This document shows positions 36,467-45,092 of a stretch of DNA of 64,000 nt, piece by piece. The notes beneath the pieces were generated by a model. The model saw only the letters and a list, made by a program, of their open reading frames with translations, did not search any database and was not told the DNA's origin. Made by a program: the position numbers and the translations under genes. Source of the DNA: Paracoccus onchidii (GTDB lineage Bacteria; Pseudomonadota; Alphaproteobacteria; Rhodobacterales; Rhodobacteraceae); contig NZ_JAQBIE010000001.1 of the NCBI RefSeq assembly GCF_028294535.1, forward strand, positions 1 to 64,000. Direction: 5' to 3'. Every line of letters starts with the position of its first letter. Position 1 is the stretch's first letter.

Positions 36467-39400
36467 ACATGTCCACCTGGTCGATCCGCCATCCCGTTCC
36501 GCCCATCGCCTTGTTTCTGGTCTTGCTGGTGGTCGGGCTGTTCAGCTTTGGGCGATTGCCGGTCACGGCGATGCCCAATATCGATCTGCCCATCGTCAGC
36601 GTCAGCATCGGGCAATCGGGCGCCGCCCCCTCTGAGTTGATCACACAGGTGGTGCAGCCGGTCGAAGACAGTATCGCGTCCGTGACCGGCGTGCGCCACA
36701 TCACCTCGACCGCCATGGACAGCAGCGCCAGCATCACCGTCGAATTCGAGCTGGAAACCGACAGTGATCGCGCCGTGAACGATGTCAAGGACGCGGTGTC
36801 CAATGTGCGCGCCGAACTGCCCGAAAGCATCGAGGAACCGATCGTGCAGCGCGTCGATGTGACAGGGTTTCCGATCCTGACCTATGCGGTCAGCGACCCG
36901 ACGCAAAGCATCGAAGGGCTGTCGAAATTCGTCGATGACGTGATCGGACGCGAGCTGTCCAACGTGGCAGGTGTTGCCAAGACCACCCGGATTGGCGGGG
37001 CCGAACGTCAGATCAAGGTTGATCTCGATCCTGCCAGATTGCTGGCGCATGGCCTGACGGCTGCCGATGTCTCGTCGCAGCTGCGCAACAAGAATATCGA
37101 CATGGGGGGCGGGCGCGGCGATCTCGCGGGAACGGAATATTCTATTCGGACATTGGGCTCGGCCGACACGGTGCAGCAACTGGCGGCGACCCCGATTGCG
37201 ATTGCAAGTGGGCGCACCATCCGGTTGGACCAGATCGGTACGGTTGTGGATGGCGCTAGCGATGAACGCACCTTTGCCCTGCTTGACGGACAGCCGGTCG
37301 TGGCGTTCGGGGTATATCGTGGAACGGGGGAATCGGATCTGGCCGCAGGTGATGCCACCAAGCAACGTTTGCAAGAGCTGCGTCAGGAATATCCCAATAC
37401 CCGTATCACATTGATTGATGACAGCACGACCTATACCGCCGCCAGCTATCACAGCGCGATGGAGACCTTGTATGAGGGCGCTGCGCTTGCGGTTGTCGTG
37501 GTGTTTCTGTTCTTGCGCAACTGGCGCGCCACCCTGATTGCCGCGGTTGCACTGCCGCTTTCCATCATTCCGACATTCTTCGTGATGCAATGGCTGGGCT
37601 TTACGCTGAACGGGATCAGCCTTCTGGGGATAACGCTGGTGACCGGTATTCTGGTCGATGACGCCATCGTCGAGATCGAGAATATCGTCCGTCATATCGG
37701 AATGGGATCGCCCCCCTACGAAGCCAGCGAAGAGGCCGCCAACGAGATCGGCCTGACGGTTATCGCGATCAGTTTCTCGATCGTTGCGGTGTTCGCGCCG
37801 GTCAGCTTCATGGGCGGAATTCCGGGACAGTATTTCAAGCAATTTGGCCTGACTGTGGCGGTCTCGGTGCTGTTCTCGCTGTTGGTTGCGCGCATCATCA
37901 CACCCATGCTGTCGGCCTATTTCATGCGCGGCGTGGCCCATGCCGACGACCTCCGGGACGGGTTCATCATGCGCGGGCTGATGGCGGTATGTCGTTGGAC
38001 CATGCGTCACCGGGGCCTGACCTTGTTGGGCGGATTGGGGATTTTTGCCGGATCGATCTATTCCGCGACGTTGTTGCCGACAGAGTTCATTCCGGCCTCG
38101 GATGTGGGGCGCAGCCAGATCGAGGTCGAGCTGCCCCCCGGATCGACCATTTCCGAAACCCAGGACGCGACGCGCCATCTGACCCAACAGATCGAGGAAA
38201 CGCCCGAAGTCCGTTCGGTATTCGCCTATGGCGACGGGCGCGACGTGACCACGGCACGCGTCATGATCAACTATGGCAAGAAGGAAACGCGCGACCGATC
38301 ACAATTCGCACTCGAGGCCGAGTTGAAGGAACGCCTGTCTCATACGGCCGATATGCGGATCAATTTCCAGAACGAGAACGGTGAGAACGATTTTACCATC
38401 AGCGTTCTTGGTGAAACCGAAGAAGGGGCGGCGCTTGCGGCCGAACGTCTGGCAGCGCGGATGGGCCGTTTGCCCACGCTGGAGGGCGTCACATCGTCCG
38501 CCAGTCTGCAGCGTCCCGAAATCCAGATCTATCCACGTGCGGATGTGGCCGCCCAGCTTGGGGTCAGCGCTGCCGCCATGGCCACGACACTGCGGATCGC
38601 CACGCTTGGCGATACCGAGGCAAACCTGGCCAAGTTCAATACCGGCGACGAGCAATTGCCGATCGTGGTGCGCCTGAATGAAGCAGCGCGCACCGATCTG
38701 GCTCAGGTGCAGAACCTGCGGGTGCCCAGCACGTCCGGGCAGATCCCGCTGGGTGCGGTGGCTGATGTCACGTTGTCGGCGGGTGCGACCGAGATCGGTC
38801 GCTATGACCGCCAATATCAGACCACGGTCAGCGCGAATCTGGCGGATGGGGCGTTGCTTGGTCCCGTCAGCGCCGAGGTCACCCGGTTGCAGGATCAGAT
38901 CGAGATGCCGGCGGGCACCCGAATTCAGGCCGCGGGCGATGCCGAGATCATGGCCGAGGTGTTCGGCGCATTCGGCACGGCGATGGGGGCCGGGGTGATG
39001 CTGGTCTATGTCGTGCTGGTGCTGCTGTTTCACAATTTCGTCACGCCCGTGACCATCCTGCTATCCCTGCCACTGGCGATTGGTGGCGCGATCCTGGCGT
39101 TGTTCATCACCGGCAATTCGATCAGCATGGCAGTGGTTATCGGGTTCCTGATGCTGATGGGCATCGTGACCAAGAACTCGATCATGCTGGTCGAATTTGC
39201 ACTGACCTCGATGGGGCAAGGCACGCCAAAGCGTGAGGCAATCCTTGACGCGGTGCACAAGCGCGCGCGCCCGATCGTGATGACCACCATCGCGATGAGC
39301 GCGGGCATGGTGCCATCGGCCATGGCCACCGGCGAAGGAGGAGAGTTTCGTGCACCGATGGCGATCGCGGTCATTGGCGGGCTAGTCTTGTCGACGGTGC

Positions 39401-39519
39401 TGTCACTGCTGTTCGTGCCATCGCTGTTTTCCGTCATTCACGGGGCGCAGGACGGGGTGTTTGGCTGGATCGGCAAACGTATGGGTCTGAACCGGGCGCG
39501 GGATCTGCCCGCGGAATAA
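36463..39519 (+). CDS. RND efflux transporter permease (HAE1/AcrB type)
   Basis: 1018 residues, twelve predicted membrane helices with two large periplasmic loops. N-terminal STWSIRHPVPPIALFLVLL and the early block LPVTAMPNIDLPIVSVSIGQSG; GILVDDAIVEIENIVRH in helix 4 carries the proton-relay aspartates, and MGIVTKNSIMLVEFAL is the repeat block in helix 10. Likely exports drugs or other hydrophobic compounds by proton antiport. No outer-membrane factor and no regulator are adjacent, so it must use a channel encoded elsewhere. Confidence 0.95.
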   Translation: MNMSTWSIRHPVPPIALFLVLLVVGLFSFGRLPVTAMPNIDLPIVSVSIGQSGAAPSELITQVVQPVEDSIASVTGVRHITSTAMDSSASITVEFELETDSDRAVNDVKDAVSNVRAELPESIEEPIVQRVDVTGFPILTYAVSDPTQSIEGLSKFVDDVIGRELSNVAGVAKTTRIGGAERQIKVDLDPARLLAHGLTAADVSSQLRNKNIDMGGGRGDLAGTEYSIRTLGSADTVQQLAATPIAIASGRTIRLDQIGTVVDGASDERTFALLDGQPVVAFGVYRGTGESDLAAGDATKQRLQELRQEYPNTRITLIDDSTTYTAASYHSAMETLYEGAALAVVVVFLFLRNWRATLIAAVALPLSIIPTFFVMQWLGFTLNGISLLGITLVTGILVDDAIVEIENIVRHIGMGSPPYEASEEAANEIGLTVIAISFSIVAVFAPVSFMGGIPGQYFKQFGLTVAVSVLFSLLVARIITPMLSAYFMRGVAHADDLRDGFIMRGLMAVCRWTMRHRGLTLLGGLGIFAGSIYSATLLPTEFIPASDVGRSQIEVELPPGSTISETQDATRHLTQQIEETPEVRSVFAYGDGRDVTTARVMINYGKKETRDRSQFALEAELKERLSHTADMRINFQNENGENDFTISVLGETEEGAALAAERLAARMGRLPTLEGVTSSASLQRPEIQIYPRADVAAQLGVSAAAMATTLRIATLGDTEANLAKFNTGDEQLPIVVRLNEAARTDLAQVQNLRVPSTSGQIPLGAVADVTLSAGATEIGRYDRQYQTTVSANLADGALLGPVSAEVTRLQDQIEMPAGTRIQAAGDAEIMAEVFGAFGTAMGAGVMLVYVVLVLLFHNFVTPVTILLSLPLAIGGAILALFITGNSISMAVVIGFLMLMGIVTKNSIMLVEFALTSMGQGTPKREAILDAVHKRARPIVMTTIAMSAGMVPSAMATGEGGEFRAPMAIAVIGGLVLSTVLSLLFVPSLFSVIHGAQDGVFGWIGKRMGLNRARDLPAE

Positions 39520-39542
39520 GTCGCCCGCGCGGGTCAGGCATG

Positions 39543-39570
39543 AAAAAGGGGGCCGATTGGCCCCCTTCGT
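39543..39570. terminator. bidirectional terminator between RND pump and pdhC
   Basis: AAGGGGGCC (39546-39554) and GGCCCCCTT (39559-39567) form a perfect 9-base stem around GATT. On the minus strand it is followed by a T-run (AAAAA at 39543-39547), ending the pdh operon. On the plus strand TTCGTCTTT follows, ending the efflux operon. Confidence 0.88.
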
Positions 39571-39589
39571 CTTTGATCGTGAATGCCGA

Positions 39590-40903
39590 TCAGGCCAGCA
39601 TGCCCATCGGGTTTTCCAGATGCGCCACGATCGCCTCTAGCAACTGAGCCCCCAACGCGCCGTCGATCACGCGGTGATCGACCGACAGGGTCATCGACAT
39701 CACGTTGCGGATCACGACCTGATCATCCTCGACCACCGGGGTCTTGATGCCGGCACCAACGGCCAGGATCGCGCCATGCGGCGGGTTGATCACGGCGTCG
39801 AAATTCTCGATGCCGAACATGCCCAGATTGCTGATCGCGAAGCTGCCGCCCTGATATTCATGCGGGGCCAGCTTCTTGTTCTTGGCGCGATTGGCCAGGT
39901 CCTTCATCTCGGTCGACAGCTTCGACAGGGTCTTGGCGTCGGCGTCCTTCAGAACCGGTGTGAACAGCCCGCCTTCGATCGCGACCGCGACGGCCACGTC
40001 CGAGGGTTTCAGCTTGATGATCCGGTCGCCCGCCCAGACGGCATTGGCATCGGGCACCTGTTGCAGGGCCAGCGCGCAGGCCTTGATGATGAAGTCATTG
40101 ACCGACAGCTTGACGCCGCGATCTGCCAGCTGCTGGTTCAGCGTGGCGCGGAACTTCATCAGCTCGTCCAGCTTGGCCGAGCGGCGCAGGTAGAAATGCG
40201 GGATCGTTGATTTGGCTTCGCCCAGGCGCTGCGCGATGGTGCGGCGCATGCCGTCCAGTTGGACCTCTTCGGTCTCGCGGTCGGCATAGATCTTGGCGAT
40301 GGCATCGGCGGACGGGCCTTTGGGCGCTTCGGCGGCGGGTGCTGCCGCAGGTGCGGCGGCCTTGGCCGGTGCCGCGCCGGCTTTGGCACCCTCGACATCG
40401 GCCTTGACGATCCGGCCGCGCGGGCCCGATCCGGTCAGGGTTGTCAGATCAATGCCTTTGTCAGCCGCGATGCGACGGGCAAGGGGTGAGGCAAAGACAC
40501 GGTCGCCCTTGTCGGTGACGGGGGCGGGCGGTGCCTTGGCAGCATCGCCGCCGCTGTCGGCGCGGGTGACCGTCTGGCCGGTGTCGTTCGGGTGGGCCTT
40601 GTCGTCGCCCGATGCCGCAGCAGGCTTGGCGGCGCTACTGTCGATATCATCGGCGCTTTCGCCCTCTTCCAGCAGCACGGCGATGGGGGTGTTCACGGCC
40701 ACCCCTGCGCTGCCTTCCTCGACAAGGATTTTGCCGATCTTGCCTTCGTCCACGGCCTCGAATTCCATCGTGGCCTTGTCGGTTTCGATCTCAGCGAGGA
40801 TATCGCCGGATTTTACCTCGTCACCTTCCTTGACCAGCCATTTGGCCAAGGTGCCCTCTTCCATCGTGGGAGACAGCGCAGGCATCAGGATTTCTGTAGG
40901 CAT
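39590..40903 (-). CDS. pdhC: pyruvate dehydrogenase complex E2 (dihydrolipoamide acetyltransferase)
   Basis: 437 residues. One N-terminal lipoyl domain with the modified lysine in [13 protein letters not shown] (residues 1-80), an Ala/Pro-rich linker, a peripheral subunit-binding domain [17 protein letters not shown], a second linker, and the catalytic CoA-acetyltransferase domain ending with the [15 protein letters not shown] active-site block. Start ATG 40903. The lipoyl domain is nearly identical to that of PdhB upstream. Last gene of ftsB-pdhA-pdhB-pdhC. Confidence 0.97.
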   Translation of the reverse strand: MPTEILMPALSPTMEEGTLAKWLVKEGDEVKSGDILAEIETDKATMEFEAVDEGKIGKILVEEGSAGVAVNTPIAVLLEEGESADDIDSSAAKPAAASGDDKAHPNDTGQTVTRADSGGDAAKAPPAPVTDKGDRVFASPLARRIAADKGIDLTTLTGSGPRGRIVKADVEGAKAGAAPAKAAAPAAAPAAEAPKGPSADAIAKIYADRETEEVQLDGMRRTIAQRLGEAKSTIPHFYLRRSAKLDELMKFRATLNQQLADRGVKLSVNDFIIKACALALQQVPDANAVWAGDRIIKLKPSDVAVAVAIEGGLFTPVLKDADAKTLSKLSTEMKDLANRAKNKKLAPHEYQGGSFAISNLGMFGIENFDAVINPPHGAILAVGAGIKTPVVEDDQVVIRNVMSMTLSVDHRVIDGALGAQLLEAIVAHLENPMGMLA

Positions 40904-40916
40904 CTTGCGTATCCCC

Positions 40917-42281
40917 TTATTTATAGGTGACTTTTTTGACCGCCTCGACAACCTCGTCCGAGGTGATCAGCGCGTGCTTTTCAAGATTGGCGGCATAGGG
41001 CATGGGCACGTCCTTGCCGGTGCAGTTGATCACCGGCGCGTCCAGATAATCAAAGGCGTTTTCCATGATATGCGCCGAGATATGGTTCCCGATCGAGGCG
41101 ACGGGGAAACCTTCTTCCACGGTGACGCAGCGATTGGTCTTCTTGACCGATTCAAGGATTGTCGCATAATCCAGCGGGCGCAGCGTCCGCAGGTCGATCA
41201 CCTCGGCATCGATGCCTTGTTCGGCCAGCTTGTCCGCCGCTTCGAGCGCATGGGTCATGCCGATACCGAAGCTGACAATCGTCACGTCCTTGCCGGCGCG
41301 CGCGATACGGGCCTTGCCGAAGGGGATGGTGAAATCCTCCAGATCCGGGACTTCGAAGCTGCGCCCGTAAAGGATCTCGTTTTCAAGGAAGATGACCGGA
41401 TTGGGATCGCGGATCGCCTGCTTCAGCAGACCTTTGGCATCAGCTGCGCTGTAAGGCATCACGACCTTCAGGCCGGGGATCTGCGCATACCAGGCGGCGT
41501 AATCATGGCTGTGCTGCGCGCCTACGCGGGCAGCGGCGCCGTTGGGACCACGGAACACGATCGGACAGCCCATCTGGCCACCCGACATATACAGCGTCTT
41601 GGCGGCCGAGTTGATGATATGGTCGATCGCCTGCATGGCGAAGTTGAAGGTCATGAATTCGACGATCGGGCGCAGGCCGGCCAGCGCAGCACCGGTGCCG
41701 ATGCCGGTAAAGCCGATTTCGCTGATCGGCGTATCGACGACGCGGCGGGGGCCGAACTTGTCCAGAAGCCCCTGGCTGATCTTGTAGGCGCCCTGATATT
41801 CGCCGACCTCTTCGCCCATCAGGAAGACCGTTTCGTCGCGGCCCATTTCTTCTTCCATGGCCTCGCGCAGGGCTTCGCGCACGGTCATGGTCTTCATTTC
41901 CGTGCCCTCGGGCCAGTCGGGGCTTATGTCGCGTTCAGGGGCCGGGGCTTCGGCCTCGGCGGGGGCTGGCTCGGCGGATTTCTCAGCGGCGGGTTGTTGC
42001 GCGGGGGGCGCGGAAACCTGCACGTCATCAACGCTTTCGTCGTCTTCGACCAGAACCGCGATGGGCGTGTTGACGGCAACGCCCTGCGTGCCTTCCTCGA
42101 TCAGGATCTTGCCGATCTTGCCTTCGTCGACGGCTTCGAATTCCATCGTGGCCTTGTCGGTTTCGATTTCGGCAAGGATGTCGCCGGATTTTACTTCGTC
42201 GCCCTCTTTGACCAGCCATTTGGCCAGTGTGCCTTCCTCCATGGTCGGCGACAGGGCGGGCATCAGAATTTCGGTAGCCAT
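40917..42281 (-). CDS. pdhB: pyruvate dehydrogenase E1 component beta subunit with N-terminal lipoyl domain
   Basis: 454 residues. Residues 1-80 are a lipoyl domain with the same lysine context as PdhC. An acidic, Pro/Ala-rich linker ([17 protein letters not shown]) follows, then E1-beta: [58 protein letters not shown]. The E1-beta/lipoyl fusion is known in several alphaproteobacteria and provides additional lipoyl groups. It starts 16 bases after pdhA ends and stops 13 bases before pdhC. Confidence 0.97.
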   Translation of the reverse strand: MATEILMPALSPTMEEGTLAKWLVKEGDEVKSGDILAEIETDKATMEFEAVDEGKIGKILIEEGTQGVAVNTPIAVLVEDDESVDDVQVSAPPAQQPAAEKSAEPAPAEAEAPAPERDISPDWPEGTEMKTMTVREALREAMEEEMGRDETVFLMGEEVGEYQGAYKISQGLLDKFGPRRVVDTPISEIGFTGIGTGAALAGLRPIVEFMTFNFAMQAIDHIINSAAKTLYMSGGQMGCPIVFRGPNGAAARVGAQHSHDYAAWYAQIPGLKVVMPYSAADAKGLLKQAIRDPNPVIFLENEILYGRSFEVPDLEDFTIPFGKARIARAGKDVTIVSFGIGMTHALEAADKLAEQGIDAEVIDLRTLRPLDYATILESVKKTNRCVTVEEGFPVASIGNHISAHIMENAFDYLDAPVINCTGKDVPMPYAANLEKHALITSDEVVEAVKKVTYK

Positions 42282-42297
42282 TCTAGATCACTCTCCC

Positions 42298-43332
42298 TCA
42301 GGCGTTTTCTTCGGCGCTGCCCTGAGGCAGATCGCTGGCGTAGATGTCGGTCCACAATTCTTCGAGCGCCGGTTCGGGGCTTTCCTTGGCGAACTCGGCC
42401 GAATCGTTGACGATGTCCTTGATTTCCTTGTCGACGGCTTTCAGCTCGTCTTCGGTGGCATGTTTGCCCTGCAGCAGAAGGTCGCGGACGTTTTCGATGG
42501 AATCGCGTTCGTCGCGCATCTTCTGAACCTCTTCGCGGGTCCGGTATTTCGCGGGGTCGGACATGGAATGCCCGCGATAGCGATAAGTCATCACCTCGAG
42601 AATGTAGGGGCCCTTGCCCGCACGGCAATGCGCAACGGCTTTTTCACCCGCAGCCTTGACGGCCAGAACGTCCATGCCGTCGACCTGTTCACCGGGGATG
42701 CCAAAGGCTTCGCCGCGACCGAACAAGCTGGTCGATTTGGTCGAGCGTTTGACCGATGTGCCCATGGCATACTGGTTGTTCTCGATCACGAAGACGACCG
42801 GCAGATCCCAAAGCTCTGCCATGTTGTAGGATTCATAAACTTGGCCCTGGTTGGCCGCGCCATCACCGAAATAGGTGAAGGTCACATTGTCATTGCCCAG
42901 ATACTTGTCGGCAAATGCCAGTCCGGCCCCCAGCGGAACCTGTGCGGCGACGATGCCGTGGCCGCCATAGAAGTGCTTTTCGCGGCTGAACATGTGCATG
43001 CTGCCGCCCTTGCCCTTGGAATAGCCGCCTTCGCGGCCGGTCAGTTCGGCCATGACGCCGCGCGGGTCCATGCCGCAGGCCAGCATATGGCCGTGGTCAC
43101 GATAGGATGTGATGCGCTTGTCGCCTTCTTTCGCGGCTGCTTCCAGCCCGACGACAACGGCTTCCTGGCCGATATACAGGTGGCAGAATCCACCAATCAG
43201 CCCCATGCCGTAAAGCTGACCGGCTTTTTCTTCAAAGCGCCGGATCAACAGCATGTCGCGATAATATTTTAGCAGTTCGTCCTTTGACGTGTTGGACGGC
43301 GCTGCCGTGCCGCCTGCGGGTTTCCTGGCCAT
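42298..43332 (-). CDS. pdhA: pyruvate dehydrogenase E1 component alpha subunit
   Basis: 344 residues. Thiamine diphosphate-dependent decarboxylase subunit. KYYRDMLLIRRFEEKAGQLY opens the domain; the ThDP motif is FGDGAANQGQVYESYNMAEL with VVFVIENNQYAMGTS; the phosphorylation-loop-like TYRYRGHSMSDPAKYR is also present. ATG 43332 has AGGAGG upstream. The frame extends to 43407 but without homology. Confidence 0.97.
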   Translation of the reverse strand: MARKPAGGTAAPSNTSKDELLKYYRDMLLIRRFEEKAGQLYGMGLIGGFCHLYIGQEAVVVGLEAAAKEGDKRITSYRDHGHMLACGMDPRGVMAELTGREGGYSKGKGGSMHMFSREKHFYGGHGIVAAQVPLGAGLAFADKYLGNDNVTFTYFGDGAANQGQVYESYNMAELWDLPVVFVIENNQYAMGTSVKRSTKSTSLFGRGEAFGIPGEQVDGMDVLAVKAAGEKAVAHCRAGKGPYILEVMTYRYRGHSMSDPAKYRTREEVQKMRDERDSIENVRDLLLQGKHATEDELKAVDKEIKDIVNDSAEFAKESPEPALEELWTDIYASDLPQGSAEENA

Positions 43333-43378
43333 GCGGGCATTCCTCCTGGATGCTACGGAGTAGTTCAGCGTTAAACTA

Positions 43379-43407
43379 TCCGTATCCCATCGCATCGGGG
43401 GGTGCAA
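43379..43407 (-). promoter_or_regulatory. candidate pdhA promoter
   Basis: On the minus strand TTGCAC (43402-43407), a 17-base spacer and TACGGA (43379-43384) precede pdhA by about 45 bases. It may give pdhABC its own promoter, apart from ftsB. Confidence 0.35.
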
Positions 43408-43436
43408 TGCCGTGCGTTTGCAACCGCGCTTTGCGT

Positions 43437-43730
43437 TCAGCGCAGGATGATTTCATCTGGCCGCAAAAGGCCCAGAACCTCGCGCGCCCTTTCATCCAGA
43501 AGATCCAGGTCAAGATACTCATCCGACAGGCGGTGGGTCAGGTTTTCCATCTGCTCGACCTGATCTTTCAGCCTGTCGCGTTCTTTGGCCAGCTCTGCTG
43601 TTTCCGCCTCGATCTGGATGCGGCGCAGGATGCCCGAGGGGCCCTGAACCGCAGCAAAGGCGAAATACAGGCCAAGGCAAAGCGTCAGCACAAAGAAAAC
43701 AGTGGCGCTGATCGAAAGGCGCTGTGTCAT
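43437..43730 (-). CDS. ftsB: septum formation initiator FtsB/DivIC
   Basis: 97 residues. One N-terminal transmembrane helix (ISATVFFVLTLCLGLYFAFAA), then a coiled coil (RRIQIEAETAELAKERDRLKDQVEQMENL) and LDLLDERAREVLGLLRPDEIIL, the FtsB signature. It forms the FtsQLB complex that links FtsA/FtsZ to septal wall synthesis. ATG 43730 fits the family length; an ATG at 43742 is an alternative. Position just upstream of pdhA is usual in Rhodobacterales. Confidence 0.85.
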   Translation of the reverse strand: MTQRLSISATVFFVLTLCLGLYFAFAAVQGPSGILRRIQIEAETAELAKERDRLKDQVEQMENLTHRLSDEYLDLDLLDERAREVLGLLRPDEIILR

Positions 43731-43794
43731 GCCCGAAACCATTCGTTGTTTTCCGCAATCATGCCATATCCGGTCCCGCAGGGGAATCCCGCCC

Positions 43795-44577
43795 TTAGCA
43801 GTTCCGGGAAAAGACGGTTTGCAGACGTTGCGCTTCTTCGGCCAGCCCATAGGGCGGGTTCAACACCCACATGCCGGAACCGATCATGGAATGCCCCCTG
43901 CGTGCAGGCGGGAATCCGACCTCGGATCGCAAGGCATTGGGATGGGCCTGCTCAAGCGCGGCCAGCATGGGGCGGTGCCGGTTGTCGGTCAGGATCGGAT
44001 ACCACAGCGCAATCACGCCGACATTCCATTTGCGCGCGATCAGCCCGATGCTGCGGGGAATCGCGCCATATTCGGATTTGACCTCGTAGCTGGGGTCGAT
44101 CAACAGCATGCCGCGCCGCGGAGTGGGGGGGCACACAGCCTGTGCCATCTCAAATCCATCTTGGTGATGCAGTGAGGCGAACCATGACAATTGCTGCAAT
44201 TCGGCGAACTCGGTGGGGTGCAGCTCGGCCAAATGGGCGCGATCGTCCGGGCGAAGGAACTGAGCCGCAATCAACGGCGATCCGGCATAAGTGTTTTCGC
44301 CATGCAGTTTTCTGACCGCATCCAGCGCGGTCATCAGCGGGTGATCCAGCGGCAGCCAGCCATTCTTGGCGGCGCGCTGGATTCCGGCCGCGGCCTCGCC
44401 TGTCTTGATGGATTGCGCCGAATCGAGGTGGTAAAGCCCGCGCCCCGCATGCGTTTCCAGATAGCTGAGGGGCTTATCCTTGCGTGTCATATAGGCCAAT
44501 GCACTGGCAAGCAGGGCGTGCTTGTGCAGATCAGCGAGGTTCCCGGCGTGATAGGCGTGTTGATAGCTAAGCATCAT
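43795..44577 (-). CDS. rlmJ: 23S rRNA (adenine2030-N6)-methyltransferase RlmJ
   Basis: 260 residues. MLSYQHAYHAGNLADLHKHALL is the N-terminal hallmark, and MLLIDPSYEVKSEYG carries the DPPY-like catalytic motif for N6-adenine methylation of 23S rRNA. FPPARRGHSMIGSGMWVLNPPYG is the C-terminal block. The start is ATG 44577 or 44574. The gene lies about 105 bases downstream of the last hairpin of the CcsR-like array, on the same strand, with no clear terminator between. Confidence 0.94.
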   Translation of the reverse strand: MMLSYQHAYHAGNLADLHKHALLASALAYMTRKDKPLSYLETHAGRGLYHLDSAQSIKTGEAAAGIQRAAKNGWLPLDHPLMTALDAVRKLHGENTYAGSPLIAAQFLRPDDRAHLAELHPTEFAELQQLSWFASLHHQDGFEMAQAVCPPTPRRGMLLIDPSYEVKSEYGAIPRSIGLIARKWNVGVIALWYPILTDNRHRPMLAALEQAHPNALRSEVGFPPARRGHSMIGSGMWVLNPPYGLAEEAQRLQTVFSRNC

Positions 44578-44681
44578 CTTGCCTTATCCGTGAACCCCGC
44601 AGGGGGAAAGGGCCGAAGCGGCGTTCCGCCGAACGTGCTGCGAATATCCGCGCGCATTCTTTGTATCAGGGAAGGGGGATT
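44578..44681 (-). other. linker between hairpin array and rlmJ
   Basis: About 100 bases on the minus strand. A short GC hairpin is possible (CGGCG/CGCCG around TTC near 44618-44634). No T-run and no promoter were recognised. The array transcript may therefore continue into rlmJ. Confidence 0.4.
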
Positions 44682-44720
44682 GCGGCGGCACCCAGGGAGG
44701 AGGAGGAGGGGTGCCGCCGC
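44682..44720 (-). ncRNA. CcsR-like hairpin, copy 10
   Basis: Last copy transcribed. Twelve perfect pairs between 44682-44693 and 44709-44720 around a loop with an additional CUC repeat (CUCCUCCUCCUCCCU on the minus strand). No T-run follows on the minus strand, so it is not an obvious intrinsic terminator. Confidence 0.85.
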
Positions 44721-44724
44721 GCAA

Positions 44725-44754
44725 CGCTGGCCCAGGGAGGAGGAGAGGGCCGCG
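44725..44754 (-). ncRNA. CcsR-like hairpin, copy 9
   Basis: GGCCC/GGGCC inner stem and CGC/GCG outer stem with one bulged base at 44728. Loop 44734-44746 reads UCUCCUCCUCCCU on the minus strand. Confidence 0.82.
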
Positions 44755-44762
44755 TATAGGGT

Positions 44763-44799
44763 GCGACGCTGGCCAGGGAGGAGGAGAGGCCGACGCCGC
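44763..44799 (-). ncRNA. CcsR-like hairpin, copy 8
   Basis: GGCC/GGCC next to the loop, then an imperfect extension of eight positions with two mismatches and one possible wobble. Loop 44775-44787 reads UCUCCUCCUCCCU on the minus strand. This is the weakest stem in the array. Confidence 0.75.
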
Positions 44800-44838
44800 A
44801 TGCCGCGAACCCAGGGAGGAGGAGAGGGGTCGCCGCAT
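44800..44838 (-). ncRNA. CcsR-like hairpin, copy 7
   Basis: Thirteen stem positions between 44800-44812 and 44826-44838 with two mismatches. Loop 44813-44825 reads UCUCCUCCUCCCU on the minus strand. Confidence 0.84.
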
Positions 44839-44870
44839 CGGGTTGCCGCAGATTGGGGCGGCTATGGGGT

Positions 44871-44903
44871 GCGGCCTGCCCAGGGAGGAGGAGGGCGTGC
44901 CGC
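44871..44903 (-). ncRNA. CcsR-like hairpin, copy 6
   Basis: Arms 44871-44881 and 44893-44903 give nine Watson-Crick pairs plus a two-position internal irregularity. Loop 44882-44892 reads UCCUCCUCCCU on the minus strand. Confidence 0.83.
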
Positions 44904-44905
44904 AA

Positions 44906-44939
44906 ACGATCGGCTCGGAGGGAGGAGGAGAGCCGTCGT
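44906..44939 (-). ncRNA. CcsR-like hairpin, copy 5
   Basis: CGGCTC (44911-44916) pairs with GAGCCG (44930-44935). ACGA/TCGT extends the stem outside with one bulged base. Loop 44917-44929 holds UCCUCCUCCCUCC on the minus strand. Confidence 0.83.
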
Positions 44940-44971
44940 AACGAAATGCCGCGAATAAGGCGGCTATATTT

Positions 44972-45006
44972 GCGGTAACTCCTGGGAGGAGGAGTGGAGC
45001 CACCGC
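44972..45006 (-). ncRNA. CcsR-like hairpin, copy 4
   Basis: Nine pairs out of eleven positions between 44972-44982 and 44996-45006, with a 2x2 internal mismatch. Loop 44983-44995 reads ACUCCUCCUCCCA on the minus strand. Confidence 0.82.
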
Positions 45007-45009
45007 TTG

Positions 45010-45043
45010 GCACAGACCCGGGGAGGAGGATCGGGTCTTGTGC
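45010..45043 (-). ncRNA. CcsR-like hairpin, copy 3
   Basis: Eleven pairs between 45010-45020 and 45032-45043 with a single bulge at 45038. Loop 45021-45031 reads AUCCUCCUCCC on the minus strand. Confidence 0.86.
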
Positions 45044-45051
45044 TAACTAGG

Positions 45052-45090
45052 GGCGACACTCTCCAGGGAGGAGGAGGGGAGAGTGTCGCC
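45052..45090 (-). ncRNA. CcsR-like hairpin, copy 2
   Basis: The best stem of the set: 13 perfect pairs between 45052-45064 and 45078-45090. Loop 45065-45077 holds CCUCCUCCUCCCU on the minus strand. Confidence 0.88.
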
Positions 45091-45092
45091 AA

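Larger units (their letters stand above)
44845..44964 (-). repeat. two related spacer hairpins without the CU-rich loop
   Basis: GCCGC/GCGGC at 44845-44849 with 44858-44862, and again at 44948-44952 with 44960-44964. Both are followed on the plus strand by CTAT and, a few bases on, TGCGG. They lie beside copies 6 and 4 and look like a duplicated spacer. This suggests growth of the array by copying blocks of spacer plus hairpin. Confidence 0.6.

Noticed and set aside
40293..43272. Long plus-strand frames opposite pdhABC
   Set aside because: Shadows caused by codon bias; all conserved pyruvate dehydrogenase motifs are on the minus strand.
44191..45020. Plus-strand reading frames across the hairpin array preceded by many GGGAGGAGGAG sequences that look like ribosome sites
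   Set aside because: The purine motif recurs at hairpin loops rather than before start codons, and the encoded peptides are low-complexity. The DUF1127 gene upstream on the minus strand explains the array as minus-strand RNA.
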